Of a DNA stretch of 64,000 bases, positions 24,691 to 37,834 are shown in pieces. The notes below the pieces were generated by a model. The model was not told the origin of the DNA. It did no database searches and saw nothing but the letters and a program-made list of their open reading frames with translations. The position numbers and the translations under genes were made by a program. Origin of the DNA: Protula sp. h YS-2021. Its lineage: Eukaryota; Annelida; Polychaeta; Sabellida; Serpulidae. Where the stretch lies: positions 44,936,500-45,000,499 of the forward strand of contig OX457029.1 of NCBI GenBank assembly GCA_949752745.1, given 5' to 3'. The first letter of the stretch is position 1; every line of letters starts with the position of its first letter.

Positions 24691-27540
24691 CCCCCTCCCG
24701 GCATACACCATTTAGCGCCCCCAACCCATCCGTAAATAGATTAACAAGCCTCATTTGCGTTCGTTTCAACATAAATTTGCATGTTTACTTCCTTCTACCA
24801 GAGGGCGCTGAACTCCGTGGTTGTGGGAAAACACTTGGCAATCAGCTGACTTCTGTTTACAAATGTATCTCGCACTGGAAAAAATCAATGTGGTTGTTTT
24901 CCAAGCCCAAGCCTTCCCGCACGTGAAGCTGGCGTGATCACTGAATGCCTGAGGAATGTCCATGGCACCTCCATGGTTGTCTGCCAGAAAATCTCGGCAT
25001 TTAGTCCAATCCATTCTTTGTTTCAAAGAAATCCTCCACAAAGGGTGTGTTCACACTGCTATATTGATGACGTGTGGGTCTCATTCTAAGAGTTCCTGCC
25101 TCCTGCCCAATAAATGGCAGACTAACCCGTTAAACGAAATTATTAAAAAGGAGAACTTCGAATTAAAAAAAAGGAATAACATGGATCTTATGAGCTGCGA
25201 TCATTGGACTTAAATGATTAAAGAAAAATACGTGCTCTTGGACAAATGTGCATTTTTCAGTAATGTTAACATAGGGTTTATTCTAGCTCGAAAGTTATGA
25301 TGCACCTCGCAACAGTTTAAATTGATTTAGTAATAATAATGAAGAAAATATGTGTACTCAGAACATCAACTGGGAACAGCATAAACAGAAGTTGGCAGCT
25401 TAACAGAAACAAAGTGTACTTGTATTCATTTCTTCCATAAACCCCAACTCCCCCCCCGCACCCCCCCCCCCCGCTCTTCGAAAAATAAATAAATAAAAAT
25501 CAAAGCCATTCCCCGCTCTTTGTTGTCGTCTTTGTGCTTGTTTAAAATGATCATTCAGTGCACTGCGTGCTTATAAAGAAAGCATTTTAATTTCGGAAGC
25601 AACTGTACAAGCAAACTGCGTCTTACTTTTTATGACCTGTTCAACGTCGTTAATAGTTTTCACAGTTTTTAAATGAAGGATTTTCTAACTCTAAATGTAG
25701 TAAATATGGCACCCTAATTCTTTGTCCATTCATTTTGAAGGTTTGTACTTTTAAAATAGCAAAAATAATAGCCCGGATAAAGGTAAAGTGAATGAACCTA
25801 CCAACCATACTTTCACAGCTAAACACATATGTATCAAGGGTAAGAGTCTTGTGACTGACTTATTTATAGCCTATGTTTTTAAAATCACTACGCACAACCA
25901 TGAAACTTAAACCTTGCACATATTAAAAAATACATAAACACTTTCAGTGAGAAACTAATCAAAATCTGATGGTTTGGAGCAGGCACTACCTATTCCTCCT
26001 ATGGATTTGGACCCCGGGGTTGTAAGGTCCGGCTTGAAAATGTTCGCATCAAATCTCTGTGTGTTTTCCGCATTTAGATATACCAAAACCGAGTAAGAAA
26101 CGTGTCAGAAGTATCCAGTAAAAATTAGCAAAATGGGCAGTGTTCAAATAGTTTTATTTTCCAAATTACTATTAGCCATTATTGAAAGTTCACTTATAGC
26201 AAAATCAACCTATCCCTTTTAACAAATACTGACATTCAACAGACTTAATTTTATTTTTATTTTATTTATTTATTTACTGGGCTCCGAGGGTACAGACACG
26301 GTCGAGGGAAGACCAGAGGTGTCGACATATCCGGGTTTTCAAGAGCAACGGGTTGAATAGTGTTTTAGAAAATAGACAGGGGTATTCATAACATGTCGAT
26401 ATAGGCGGGATGTCGACACAGGCGAGATGTCGACATAAGGGATGTTTATATGGGCGGAATGTCGACATATGCACTATGTCCACATAAAATGGTAGACTGT
26501 AGAAATATCCTTTATTTCCCATCATGCACTTTATGTGCGATTTTCGCAGTTTTTTTTATTTAAATTTAAAACAGAGCAGCCTAAAACTAACTGATCGTTT
26601 GGAAGAAAGGAACACAAATTTCAAACACCTGAAATTAAGAAATTAATAACAAAAACTAACTCACCCTTTTCCTGCTGCTTGGGCGACTGCTGAAATATGA
26701 TCGGTGATCCAAGCATTCTTTCCGTGTTATGAAAGTGCCAGTTTATTAAAATGATTAAACTTAACTAAATAGATATCACTTCCAATAGATTCACGATATG
26801 AGATGCACGCACTCGCAACAAACCAGTGTTGCAGAGTTCCGAAGCTCATAAAATTATTATAATTTGATATTTTCTCTGGTTTCGCTTTCAATCTGTTACG
26901 ATTTTTATACATTTCCACCACCAGATTAGTTGGCTTTATCAGAATGAATTCAATGAAAACTTCCACTTAGAAATGTTTTTAAGAAGCACTGTGTCGCCGA
27001 CTTAAATCAGACCGAGCAATGCTGTTATCAGGAATAGCCTGGAGGGCAATGCGATACCTTCAGCGTTCTTGAAGCATAGAGGGGGATGCTCTTTGCGAGT
27101 AGTGTCCAAACTGTCTGGCTTACACTTTGCCAAGCGTATACATAAACTAATCCACAGTTGTATTTCACATCAACTGATCTACAGCACTGCACATCTTTTT
27201 TCAAATGTTCTATATCGTTGTGAAGTCGTCTTGACTTTTATATTCTGATTGTAATCGATATTTTGTTTTTGTACATTTTTGCGCACCAGAAATATAGTAA
27301 TCATGTGTTTCATTTAGCAGCTCTGAACAAAAACAGAGGTATACATCAATATTTGCTAACAGAGTGCATTGCTGTGAACTAAGAACCCGGCGAGGTCATT
27401 GGTCATTACTAAACAGAGTATGCAAATTGGACGAGTACCGCCATTGCTTTCTTTGTTATGTGGGCGGGGGATGGGGAGGACGATGACGTGATACACACTG
27501 TGTTCTTGCTTCCTGCAGTTACAATCTCACGGAAAAGGAC
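24691..27540. other. Gene-free stretch
   Basis: No coding segment recognised. A C tract lies at 25,446-25,474. Around 26,315-26,490 there is a loose repeat with 'tgtcgacat' and 'gggcggaatgtcgaca' phrases. Confidence 0.45.
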
Positions 27541-27544
27541 GATA

Positions 27545-27865
27545 TATAGAATTATATGCCCGATGTGATATAGTACACGATGTGATATAGTACACGATGT
27601 GATGTCATTAAGCGCATGACGCGATGTCATAGAACGCACGATGTGATATCCGATAACGCATGATGTGATGTCATACAATGCATGATGTGATGTCATGCAG
27701 TGTACGATGTACGGTGTCATTCAGCGTCTGATGTAATGCCATACAGCATACAATATGATGTCACAATGTGATGTCATGTAACGATGTGATGTCATATAAC
27801 ATGAGGTTATGTCATACAGCACGTGGTATAATGCCATACAGCGCACGATATGATGTCATGTAACA
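27545..27865. repeat. ~22-bp minisatellite
   Basis: Degenerate tandem units with the core 'gatgtgatgtcatacagcg', at least twelve copies. Frames read through it are spurious. Confidence 0.85.
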
Positions 27866-29155
27866 CACATGTCAAACATGCAGCCACCGCCCCACCCCCC
27901 TCCATCCTCCCTCCCCACAAAAATTATAACTGGGAGGACAGCAGCCGACCCCTGGTCACTGTTCCACTAAAATGTTGTCCTTTACACAACAATGTTCACT
28001 TTCATTCGCAGGTATAAACCAAGCCTCTATGACGAATATGTGAAATGTTCCAGATTGATCTACATCCGCAAAAAAAAAAAAAATGATACGACGCACATGT
28101 TATCGAACTCGTACAGCGCTAAAGTCCGTACAGTGGCACACACGCGTGCCACGCGCGTTGTGCGTGGACGCAACCAGCAAAGCAGTTTATAGATGCGTTA
28201 TTTAAGTAAAGTACTTCACCACATTTGGTGATATCATGTAATGTTGTATACCAGGCAATTGGGTATATATAGATTGTTGAGCAGTAGTCTTGTCAATTAC
28301 ATAATACAATATAACCAAGGCAGTGGCAATATGCGAGAGTTTCACTTTTTTCTTTTTATGTGTGTTTGTGTTTATGTGTTTGTGTGTGTGAGGGTGAGGG
28401 TGAGGGTGTGTGTATATGTGTATGTGTGTGTGGTTCAATTACCCATTTTCAAGCGCTCAAGTTACTGCATGTTAAAGCCTTACTAAAGAATCGGTTGATC
28501 ACATATAATTCAATACCGATTGATTTTGCCAGTCTAATCTCAGAATGCTCTCTTTAAATCACATATAATTCAATACCGATTGATTTTGTCAGTCTACTCT
28601 CAGAATACTCTCTTTAAAGAAAAAACAAACATTTAAAACTGTGGCATTTACACGCGCAAACATAAGTCCACATTCGGTATTTTTTATAAACCTTGATACT
28701 GGCGTTCGATGTTGTATAATTTTTTGTTCAAGAAATTTATTTGCTCAATAGTGTCTTCCTTAAAAAATGTCTTTTGAAAAATAGTGCAAATCAACAGGAC
28801 ATTCAATGCGTGACCGTTGAAACAATCAAGAGCTGACCACGAGACTGTGTAATTCGATACAGCAACTAAATAGCCTTCGTGCTGCGGCTATCAAGCCAGT
28901 GATCGTTAGGACATGACTAGTCTTTGTTCGCAATCAAAAATAGTCCGGCTTCAATCAATAGCTTCGTGGCCACGTGATAATTCCACAAGGTGCTCTGTGC
29001 GAATTTTACTCAACAAAGAACAAGGAGTCATGCTTACATCATGAGGAGTGAATGTGGCCAATGTGCTTATACGTTTGCCGAATTTGTAAGGATTTATCAT
29101 AGGTTACGTCTACTTATCATCTCCAACATTCTGCGCAGTTGATAGGGAATTACCC
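27866..29155. other. Gene-free stretch
   Basis: Contains a TG-rich run at about 28,355-28,432 and the 60-bp duplication listed separately. No coding segment recognised. Confidence 0.45.
28498..28617. repeat. 60-bp tandem duplication
   Basis: Two adjacent 60-base units starting 'atcacatataattcaatacc', differing at a few positions. Confidence 0.92.
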
Positions 29156-29156
29156 A

Positions 29157-29432
29157 GGGGAGCCACTTGGTATCTCATGTGCTACAATGCGTGGGGAGAA
29201 AGGGGGTAATTTTGAAACCTGACGCAATCCGCGCGGAGTGTCTATTTCATTTTAAAAAAGGGGTATTTATCATTCAGTACACTCCGCTTTCCTATCGAAA
29301 TTGGGGTTATTTCAAAAGTTCACTCCGCGTCTGGTTAAAAAAGGAAATTTTATTTCAAAATTAGCACTCAGCATTTAGGGGATGTTGTAGAAGTCATGGG
29401 CACGCATGGTACCCAGTTGGTACGTGAGTGGA
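29157..29432 (+). repeat. Dispersed repeat family B, copy 4
   Basis: Runs from 'ggggagccacttggtat' to 'agtcatgggcacgcatggta' and 'cagttggtacgtgagtg', followed by a G run. Confidence 0.8.
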
Positions 29433-29877
29433 ATCCCTTTAGGGGGGGGGGTTATTGTTGGTACCTTTCCAGAACTAAAAACAGCACCAAATGTTTAACT
29501 TGCAATATACAGTATTATAATTATATGGCATACTCTGTAGTTGGACCATATGTCTGATCACGATAACCGTTGTTTTTATTATTAACGTATTCTGCATATT
29601 TAATTAAATTGGAACAGGTCGCAGGTTTGCAGAACTGTGAAAACTATATTATTTTTTTTTAAAAATGTCACACAAAGGGTAGAGCCCCTGCGATCGGAGT
29701 GCGTTTTCATTCCATACTCTGCGTTTTCAATTAAAACTTTAAGAGTTTTCGATCCAGCCGCGACGTCCGAATAACTTAACCTATCGCATCTCTAGCACAG
29801 AATCAGGTAAAATGCGGTCTTCTGAACCCGAATAAAAGTAGCAACGTTTTTCTATCAAACAATACATAAATATACAA

Positions 29878-30367
29878 ACGGAACCGATTTCGCAAACTAT
29901 TAGCGAAATGAACACTTGGCGATTGAGCAGTTCATTTTCATTACCAATATTTAGGCTCTTCTTCAAAAGCTCTACACAACAGCATCAGCTAATGTAAATC
30001 CACGACGTATTTTGTTATGATTGCAGGATTAGACAATATATAAAGTATAAATATATATGAATTGCCCTTTTTTTTGTGGTGGTCCACATAAGATACTGAG
30101 TCTACAGGCAACAAGAGTTTCCATTGTACAGTGTGTATTTATTGATATTCTGAGAACAAAAAATCAAAACAACCTTAATAATAAAAAATATTATTAGTTT
30201 TTAGTAATGCCCCAAAGTCTCCACACTGTCTACAGCAAGAGGCCTTAAGTGTTATGTAACTACAACAGCGCACAGTGAGCTTTTGCTTTGTGCTGAGCGT
30301 TCACTATGCAGGCAATAAAGGCAGCGAAAATATCCTGTCTTTGCCTATTAATTTGATCTTGAAAACA
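29878..30367 (+). repeat. Dispersed repeat family C, copy 1
   Basis: Shares 'accgatttcgcaaactatta', 'ctcttcttcaaaagct', 'aatgtaaatccacgacgta', 'caatgccccaaag' and 'cttttgctttgtgct' in order with 38,143-38,683. About 170 bp in the middle is present only here. Confidence 0.8.
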
Positions 30368-30372
30368 AACAT

Positions 30373-30431
30373 AACTAGACCGAAATTCGCCCAGCGAATT
30401 AGATCCCACTTGGACGAATTTCGGTCTAGTT
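30373..30431. mobile_element. 59-bp palindromic mini-element
   Basis: Starts aactagaccgaaattcg and ends with its inverse cgaatttcggtctagtt, leaving about 25 bases between. The same end sequence opens the element at 4,181 and appears inverted at 58,690-58,708. Confidence 0.75.
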
Positions 30432-30776
30432 AAACCTGAGATCGACTGTTTAGCAAACTTTATCGTCATCCTTTTCATCCGCATGAATCGCGTCAGCATG
30501 CCAGCATGGGAAAAAAATATGAAAAGGGAGAAACTCCCAGGGAAAAAACACTGGAAAACCTAAGGGCATGTCAAAAAGAAGGGGGGCGGGGGGGGGGGGT
30601 GTCTCCGAGCGGAAAACTCTCCGGGATTCGAGATTGTAAAATTTTTCATTTATTTCCATTTGTCCCAATTGGGAGACGTCGGGATAAAAGCATATGCACC
30701 TTTGGATGGTATTACATAACTGCATAATCGATTAATTCCATTCACAATCTGCTTTCTTGTGCAAGTTCTGCATTCA

Positions 30777-31477
30777 AACTAGACCGTTTTCGCTGGGGGC
30801 CACAACAAATACGATTCTGAACTCTTAAAATTCAGAATTAACCAAGAACGAGGAGGTGAAGGTCACCAAGGTCACTCTTCCCTCACATCTTCTTCGCAGT
30901 ACCTCTAAACATTTTTGGAAGTTCCGGTTTTCGACATTGACCATGACTGAAGAGGTTAAGGTAACCTAGGTATCCCCTACATAACGCTTTTTAGGTTCCA
31001 AGGGTCGAAATAAGCACAAAATAGCTATATCTCTAACCGTTTTCGAGAAAATGGTTAACTTCCGGTTTTTGACTTTGACTATGGCGGAGCAGATCAAGGT
31101 CGCCGAGATACCTCTTACATATGTCTTTTAGGTCCAAAGAGCGAAAATGAGCTCAAAGTCGCTCTATCTCAAACCGTTTCCGAGATAATAGTCAACTGCC
31201 GTTTTTTTAACTTTGACCATGGCCGAGAAGGTCAAGATCACCGAGATACCTCTAACATATCGTCTTTTAGGCGCAAATTGTGGAAAATAAGCTCAAAATC
31301 TCTGACCGTTTTCGAGATAGTGGCCCACTTCCGGTTTTTGACATTGACCATGACCGAGGGGGTCAAGGTCATCGAGGTATCTCTAACCGTTTTCGAGATA
31401 ATGGTCAATCGTTCTCTAAGATGGTGGTTAAAAATGTTAATTTTACGACGTCTAATCACCCTCTAAGTCAAGACTTT
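30777..31477 (-). repeat. Divergent satellite monomers in inverted orientation
   Basis: Opens 'aactagaccgttttcgct', then about five diverged units of 115-130 bp containing 'ccgttttcgagata', 'aacttccggtttttgac', 'aggtcaaggtca'-type and 'gagatacctct' phrases. These are the reverse complement of the 139-bp satellite at 47,806. It looks like an old, unexpanded relative. Confidence 0.8.
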
Positions 31478-31935
31478 GTGCGGGCAGCCGTTGGTAATTT
31501 TTTTTCTTGACAGTAAAAATTCATTTTCTTGTCACAGCTTCTTCCCTGACACTGCAGGCCCTAGGACCACAAAACTTTGTACTTATGTAGAACTTGATCT
31601 GAACTTGATCTGAGGGTGTGCATCCCGCCTTTTTTCTTTTACGATTTTGTTTTCATGCTTAAAATGCCATGCGAACACAGCTGACTTTAGAATAAAAAAA
31701 ATACAGCGCATTTAAAAGCAAAGTATCGGTTGAGCAAACAGCACACCGTGCGTTACGCGAGCTCTGCTTACATAGAGAAAAAGTGCTAGTCCGTTCAATC
31801 AATAAAGCCGTTGAGCCAGCATAAGATGAACCTTATAAGCCGCATACATGCTGCGCCATAAGCTCTCTACTTAGTTGCATTACAGACCATGCGCTTGTAA
31901 AAAAGAACTTTATGTTGTTCAAGAAATAATAAGCC
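31478..31935 (-). repeat. Degenerate family A copy, inverted
   Basis: Eroded versions of family A landmarks occur in reverse order: 'gcgggcagccgttggtaa', 'ttcttgacag', 'gaccacaaaactttgta', 'cgattttgttttcatg', 'gcgagctctgcttac' and 'cttataagccgcata'. Confidence 0.6.
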
Positions 31936-31949
31936 CTTCAAAGAAATAT

Positions 31950-32476
31950 TTAACACTTGACAAGCCTTTGGCTTGCAAGGGTTATATGAATTTGTGCGAG
32001 CAAAATTCGTCCTTTTTTTTCTTCTTGACAATTTTTCCGATTTTTTGTGTCTTCTTCTTCTCTGACACTATGGGCCCTACGACCATGAAACTTGGGACTT
32101 ATGAAGAGCTTGATCTGAAAATGTGCATGTCACTTTTTATTTTCGTCTTTGATTTCGTTTTCTTTGTTAAAACGCCATGTGAAAAGAGTGTATTTTTGCA
32201 AGTAAATGCGTAGCATTTAACGACAGTACAGCATACACATTTGCTCAGTGAGCTTTATGCGAGCTCTCACTACGTAAATAGATAACAAGGCGAATGCCTG
32301 ATCAGTCAATAAAACTTTAAGTCAACAACAACCAAACACTACTCGGCTTATAAGACGTATTCAAGCTGTGTTGTTTGCAATATATTATTCAAGAAATAAC
32401 CCATTGAAGGAAGTATTTTTCCTTTTTAATTTTTGTCAAGTGTTTAACATTTCGCTAGCGGAATGAGCTTCTCGTT
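31950..32476 (-). repeat. Dispersed repeat family A, copy 3 (inverted)
   Basis: Reverse-oriented full copy, from 'taacacttgacaagcctttg' to 'gctagcggaatgagcttct'. Confidence 0.9.
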
Positions 32477-32836
32477 TTAACTTTTAATCTTTATCAATTG
32501 TTGAAGATTTCGCTTGCGAAATACGGTACTAGTTACATATGAAATATAAATGAATTTCTAAACTAGACCCTCATTTCCCTAGCGAAATGTTAAACACTTG
32601 ACAAAAATTAAAACGCAAAAATACTTCCTTCAATGGGTTATTTATTGAATAATATATTGCAAACAACACGTCTTATAAGCCGAGTAGTGTTTGGTTTTTG
32701 TTGACTTGAGGTTTTATTGGCTGATGAGGCATACGCAGTGAGAGCTCCCACAAAGCTAAGCAACTGTGTTCTGTGATGTACGATAAATGCTCCACATTTA
32801 CTTGCAAAAATACACTCTTTTCACAAGGCGTTTTAA

Positions 32837-33668
32837 TATGGAATGCCGTTTTAACATTTAATGTTTTTTGATATCAAAATATATTTACAGATATCAATAA
32901 ATCAATGTAGCTCTCATTAATTTATATTTTGCTATCAATCATTGAATTTTAGATGGCAAAAATTTATTTTTGAGATCAAAAAATCAATTTTACAAACCTA
33001 AAAAATCTTACGGGAGACACACATTCACATAAAATATAACGAATCGTCAAATAAATTTTAGAGATGAAAATTTGAATTATTGAGATTAATAATAACGACA
33101 CAATTTTTGATCTCAAGAACTGCTTCTTTTTTGTACAGTAAAAAATCACAACGAAGATTCTTTATACAAGGACAGTCATTATTTATTTACAGATGTGCGT
33201 TTCTTATTAAAAAAATAGACTGATATTTTGATATCAAGAATCAGTTTTTGAGATAAAAAATCGTTTCCAGATTTCAAAATACAAATTAAAAATTATCAGT
33301 CTGAAAAAATGATATCTGAAATAAATTCTTGATATCAATACATAGAAAATCAATTAGTGAGCTCAAAATTGATATTTTGCTATCAAATATTTCATTTTTG
33401 CTATCAAGAATTGAATTTTTGATCTCAAAAAATCAATTTTAGATATCATTAAATCATTTTTGATATCAATAAATATTTCTTGATATCCCTAAGTATTTTT
33501 TGATATCAAAAATAATTTTTTGAGATCAAGAATACATTTAGAGCTATCAAAAATACAATTACAGATAGCAAAAATCAATTCTTGACATCAAAATAGGGAT
33601 TTTTTGAGATCAAAAATTAATTCTTGATATCAATAATTCATTAATAAATGTGAAAACGGCATTCCATA
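32837..33668. mobile_element. 832-bp element made of GATATC-like palindromes
   Basis: Inverted ends TATGGAATGCCGTTTT... flanked by direct TTTTAA on both sides, inserted in a family A copy. The interior is AT-rich and consists mostly of more than twenty degenerate short palindromes (ttgatatcaa, ttgagatcaaaa, ttgctatcaa) spaced irregularly. No reading frame. I do not recognise the family. Confidence 0.8.
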
Positions 33669-33840
33669 TTTTAAACAAGAAAACGAAACCGAAGGAGAAA
33701 ATAAAAAGTGCCATGCACGTTTATATCAAGTTCTACCTAAGTCCCAAGTTTCGTTGCCCGCGGGCCCGTAGTGTCAGCTGAGTAGATGACACAAAAAATC
33801 CGTTCACTGTCAAAAAAAGATACCAACGGCGGTATCCAGA

Positions 33841-34012
33841 CAGAAGGGCCTTGCACAAAAGGGCCTTCGACATAAGGGCCTTTCCCAAAACGGCCTTTCC
33901 CAAAAAGGCCTTTCCCAAAACGGCCCTAAATGAAAAGTGGGACAAAGGGGCTTTTGGGAAAGGCCCTTATGTCCAAGACCCTTTTGTCCAGGGCCCTTCT
34001 GTCCTGGATTCA
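33841..34012. mobile_element. 172-bp foldback element, relative of 19,497
   Basis: Near-complete inverted repeat of 'gggcctt'/'aaggccc' phrases with the same termini as the 808-bp element. Flanked by 'accaacggc' and 'actaacggc', matching the undisturbed family A sequence 'gaacggctgctcgcac' elsewhere. Confidence 0.82.
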
Positions 34013-34238
34013 CTAACGGCTGCTCGCACGAATTCAAAAACACCTTGCAAGCCAAAGGCTTGTCAAGTGTTAAAGGTTGAGCTGCACAAACTACACATCC
34101 TATACATTTTGTCTCTGCCAAATTTGTTCGTCCTAACCGAGCAGTCTCAGAGGAGTTCACGTGACAAGGTTTTGGCGGAAAAAGGAAACAAACGGAAACA
34201 CTTTTCCGAATCGTACGAAAGCAAAAAAAAACAAAAAA

Positions 34239-34746
34239 CGAGAAGCTCATTCCGCTAGCGAAATGTTAAACACTTGACAAAAATTAAAACGCAAAAATAC
34301 TTCCTTCAAAGGGTTATTTCTTGAATAATATATTGCAAACAACACAGCTTGAATACGTCTTATAAGCCGAGTAGTGTTTGGTTGTTGTTGACTTAAAATT
34401 TTATTGACTGATCAGGCGTACGCATTGGTATCTATTTACGCAGTGAGAGCTCCACAAAGCTATGCCGTATGCTGTGCTACGCATTTACTTGCAAAAAAAT
34501 ACACTCTTTTCACATGGCGTTTTAACAAAGAAAACGAAAGCAAAGACGAAAATAAAAAGTGACATGCACATGTTCAGATCAAGCTCTTCATAAGTCCCAA
34601 GTTTCATGGTCGTAGGGCCCATAGTGTCAGAGAAGAAGAAGACACAAAAAATCGGAAAAAGTGTCAAAAAGAAAAAAAAAAGGACGAATTTTGCTCGCAC
34701 AAATTCATATAACTCTTGCAAGCCAAAGGCTTGTCAAGTGTTAACT
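34239..34746 (+). repeat. Dispersed repeat family A, copy 5
   Basis: From 'gagaagctcattccgctagc' to 'aaaggcttgtcaagtgttaa'. Close to copy 2. Confidence 0.9.
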
Positions 34747-36256
34747 AGGGGATTGAAAATGCCCAAGTGTAAATAGAAGGCCTGCTGTCATCAGGCCAAA
34801 CGATCATGCAGGTCCAGACAGTCCATAAAATACTAAGCCCATGCGTTTTTTTTTCATTTTCGTCCCTTTGTGTTTCGTTGTTTGACCGCTAAAGGGCCGA
34901 CAGGATACTATAATGAAATACGGCGGGGGACGGAGGGAAATCAAAAGGTTCTACACGAAAAAAAGATTAGAAATAAAAGACTACCTAAAATCGAATAGAT
35001 CGTTATTTGATATGCAGTGCAACTCTAAACTAAAAATAATTAAAAAGAAATGCTCTTTTTTTTTTACTTAATTCGAAAGGTCGGCTAAAAGTAATTGGCA
35101 AATTTGAAAAGTCACAAAATGCTGGTGAGTGGGGGGGGGGGGGGGGGGGGAGGAGTAGTTTCTGTCGCACAACACTGTCCTACCCAACCCTGTTAGTGCA
35201 CCTCCAGGGGCTACCCGATTACATATAAAATATGTTAATTATCTAAAACGAAGAAACATCTTTATAATTTATTAAAATATTTAATGAAATCATATAAAAA
35301 GAAATCCCTTGATACGAAAACATATCTCCAACTAGTTAAACTGTAACAAACCTTGGAAAGACTTCAGTCAGTGGAATCGAGTGCTCTCTCCATAGGATCC
35401 ATAATTTTAATAATCGAGATAACCTTAAATTAACAGTTTTAGTGTTATATATTGAAAAATTGTTTGAAATGAAATTAAGACATACACCTGTCTATATATA
35501 AAATCTTTCGGTCAAACAAATGAAACCCATTTTTTGTTTACCTTCTGCCAAACAGCGAAGAATTTTTGTTTGTTTATCTTTGCCATCAGAATCGTATCCG
35601 AAGTTCTTTTTCGCATATTTTAACGTCATTTTTACGCAGGTGATGTTGAAGTATCCTTCCACATGTCTTACGAGCTCACTCACCCACTTGCGAATAGAAA
35701 CAGCGGAGAGTAAACAAAGTGACCCGTTGCTTTAGTGCTTCACAAATGGACACGGGTATCCTTTGTTATCTGGTCAGCTTACTGACTGTCAACGCGAGGA
35801 AGCGCACCAAACGATCGAGTCCATTAAATACTTTTTCCTTTCTCAAAATAGCGGGCTGCTAAAAGGAATAAATATGGATAGAGCTGTATGTGAATAATCT
35901 GGAAAGACAGCCCAAAAACGGAACTTTGCTAAGATCTGTTAGCTCAGATAGTTAGCAGACTATATATACTCCAGAAATGATAAAAAAAGAATCATGTTTT
36001 TGATTTAAAAATATTTGGAATACATGACAGCAGTGTCTCAAAACAGAACTTTACACAATAAAATGGTCATCCCACATGACCACAAAAAAACTCGATTCTT
36101 TTAATTTTAGTCAATTATCGATCATCCAATACGGCATGATTCTGGGAAGATTTGAGTACTTTATTCTCACTTATTACGTCTTAGCAGAAAAATAAAGCTT
36201 TCCTATATTTGCAAAAAGGTAATCTCACTGTCACTAGACTCTAAGCGTTATTAAAA
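34747..36256. other. Gene-free stretch
   Basis: A 23-base G run lies at 35,129-35,151. Short frames around 35,500-35,730 have no recognisable similarity. Nothing else is supported. Confidence 0.45.
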
Positions 36257-36918
36257 AACTAGAACCGTATTTTGCTAGCGATATGTTAAACACTTGACAA
36301 AAATTAAAACGCAAAAATACTTCCTTCAATGGGTTATTTCTTGAATAATATAAAGTATTTTACAACATGCATACAGCGTGTTATGCAACTATGTACAGAC
36401 TTATGGGACAGCATGTATGTGGCTATTAATATTCTAACTGTCCACTGTCAAGGAAAAAAAACTCCATAGGTTGACCACTTAGTACCAACTAAATATATTA
36501 GTAAACAACACAGCTTATAAGCCGAGTAGTGTTTGGTTTTTGTTGAATTAAGGTTTTATTGACTGTTCAGACATACACTGTGTTATCTATTTACGCAGTG
36601 AGAGCTTGCACAAAGCTGAACAACTGTATGGTGTTCTGTGCTGGGCGTTAAATGCTCCGCATTTACTTGCAAAAAATACACTCCTTTCACATGACGTTTT
36701 AACAAAGAAAACGAAATCGAAGATGAAAATAAAAAGTGACATGCACATATTCAGATCAAGCTGTTCGTAAGTCCCAAGTTTCATGGTCCTAGGGCCCATA
36801 GTGTCAGAGAAGAAGAAGACACAAAAAATCTGAAAACTGTCAAGAAGAAAAAAAGGACGAACGGCTGCTCGCACAAATTCATACAACTCTTGCAAGCCAA
36901 AGGCTTGTCAAGTGTTAA
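36257..36918 (+). repeat. Dispersed repeat family A, copy 6, with insertion
   Basis: Family A from 'actagaaccgtattttgct' to 'aaaggcttgtcaagtgttaa'. About 150 bases (roughly 36,352-36,502) are inserted at the 'aataatat' position where other copies continue 'attgcaaacaacacagc'. Confidence 0.85.
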
Positions 36919-37834
36919 TTACTAAAGATTAGTGAAGACGATGTCACAGCTGTATTTTGCCCGTGTTGCCCATGAAATTTTATGGAAATATCGGGGGAAA
37001 ACATGTCTATTATTTTATTTCGTGAACAGAAAACTAACCTACAAATCTTGGTGAACAGAAAAATAACCTGCAAATGGTGTTAAAATTGTTTAAAACTGAG
37101 GACAGTCAAGGTTAAAGGTAAAGAAAACTTTTTTATTCAAAAGATTATTTAAACTGACTACATAATAAACATAATAAACGTAATAAGTCTGGGTTACCAG
37201 TGCTTGCTGTATGTACGGTTTAAAGCGATTCTGTAATATTGCTTAAATTGATGTTAAACTTAAGTAATGAATACTTGCATATTATATTTTCGAATTTCCA
37301 CAATCAAACGCTCGTACTCTTGGGTGAAGCATGATTTCAGAATAAGTGGTTGAATGTGAATGCTGTAATATGTTCTTTATGTGATGTGATGAAACCAATA
37401 AAATTATTAAAAAAAAGTCCTAAAGTTTTGACCAGAAAGGTCATACTCTGATCTTCAAAAAAAAAAAACGACAAGGCTCTGCTCTCCAATGAGAAAGAGA
37501 GGAATGACCTTATCATCAAGGTCATGTTTTGCCACAAGGTACTGAATGAACGGTGTTTTTCTTTTTTAAATTTAGACACTCATGGTGACATATATATTGC
37601 ATACTCCCCCTCTCATACCAGTGCAGCTTTCCGTATCGGGTGCTTGAATTAACACCGGGACAAGTATTTGTCAAACTTAGCTCCTCTAGCTCTTTCAAAT
37701 ACAACATGCAGTTTTGCTCACCCTTGAGAAGTCATAGGGGGGATGTTACATTTGTACAACGGCGATCTTTCACTTCAGGACCATCGTAAGTAATCTTCGA
37801 CAAACACACACTCACCACATGATTACACACATGT
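36919..37834. other. Gene-free stretch
   Basis: AT-rich; no coding segment or clear repeat recognised. Confidence 0.4.

Larger units (their letters stand above)
32562..34073 (+). repeat. Family A copy 4, split by two insertions
   Basis: Family A sequence at 32,562-32,836, 33,669-33,840 and 34,013-34,073 is contiguous in other copies. The intervening stretches are two later insertions described separately, giving direct empty-site evidence for both. Confidence 0.88.

Noticed and set aside
27409..27720. His/Ile/Thr-rich frame on the minus strand
   Set aside because: It follows the 22-bp minisatellite; no domain.
33851..34258. 135-codon plus-strand frame
   Set aside because: Runs through the GGGCCTT foldback and family A repeat; a by-product of repeat sequence.
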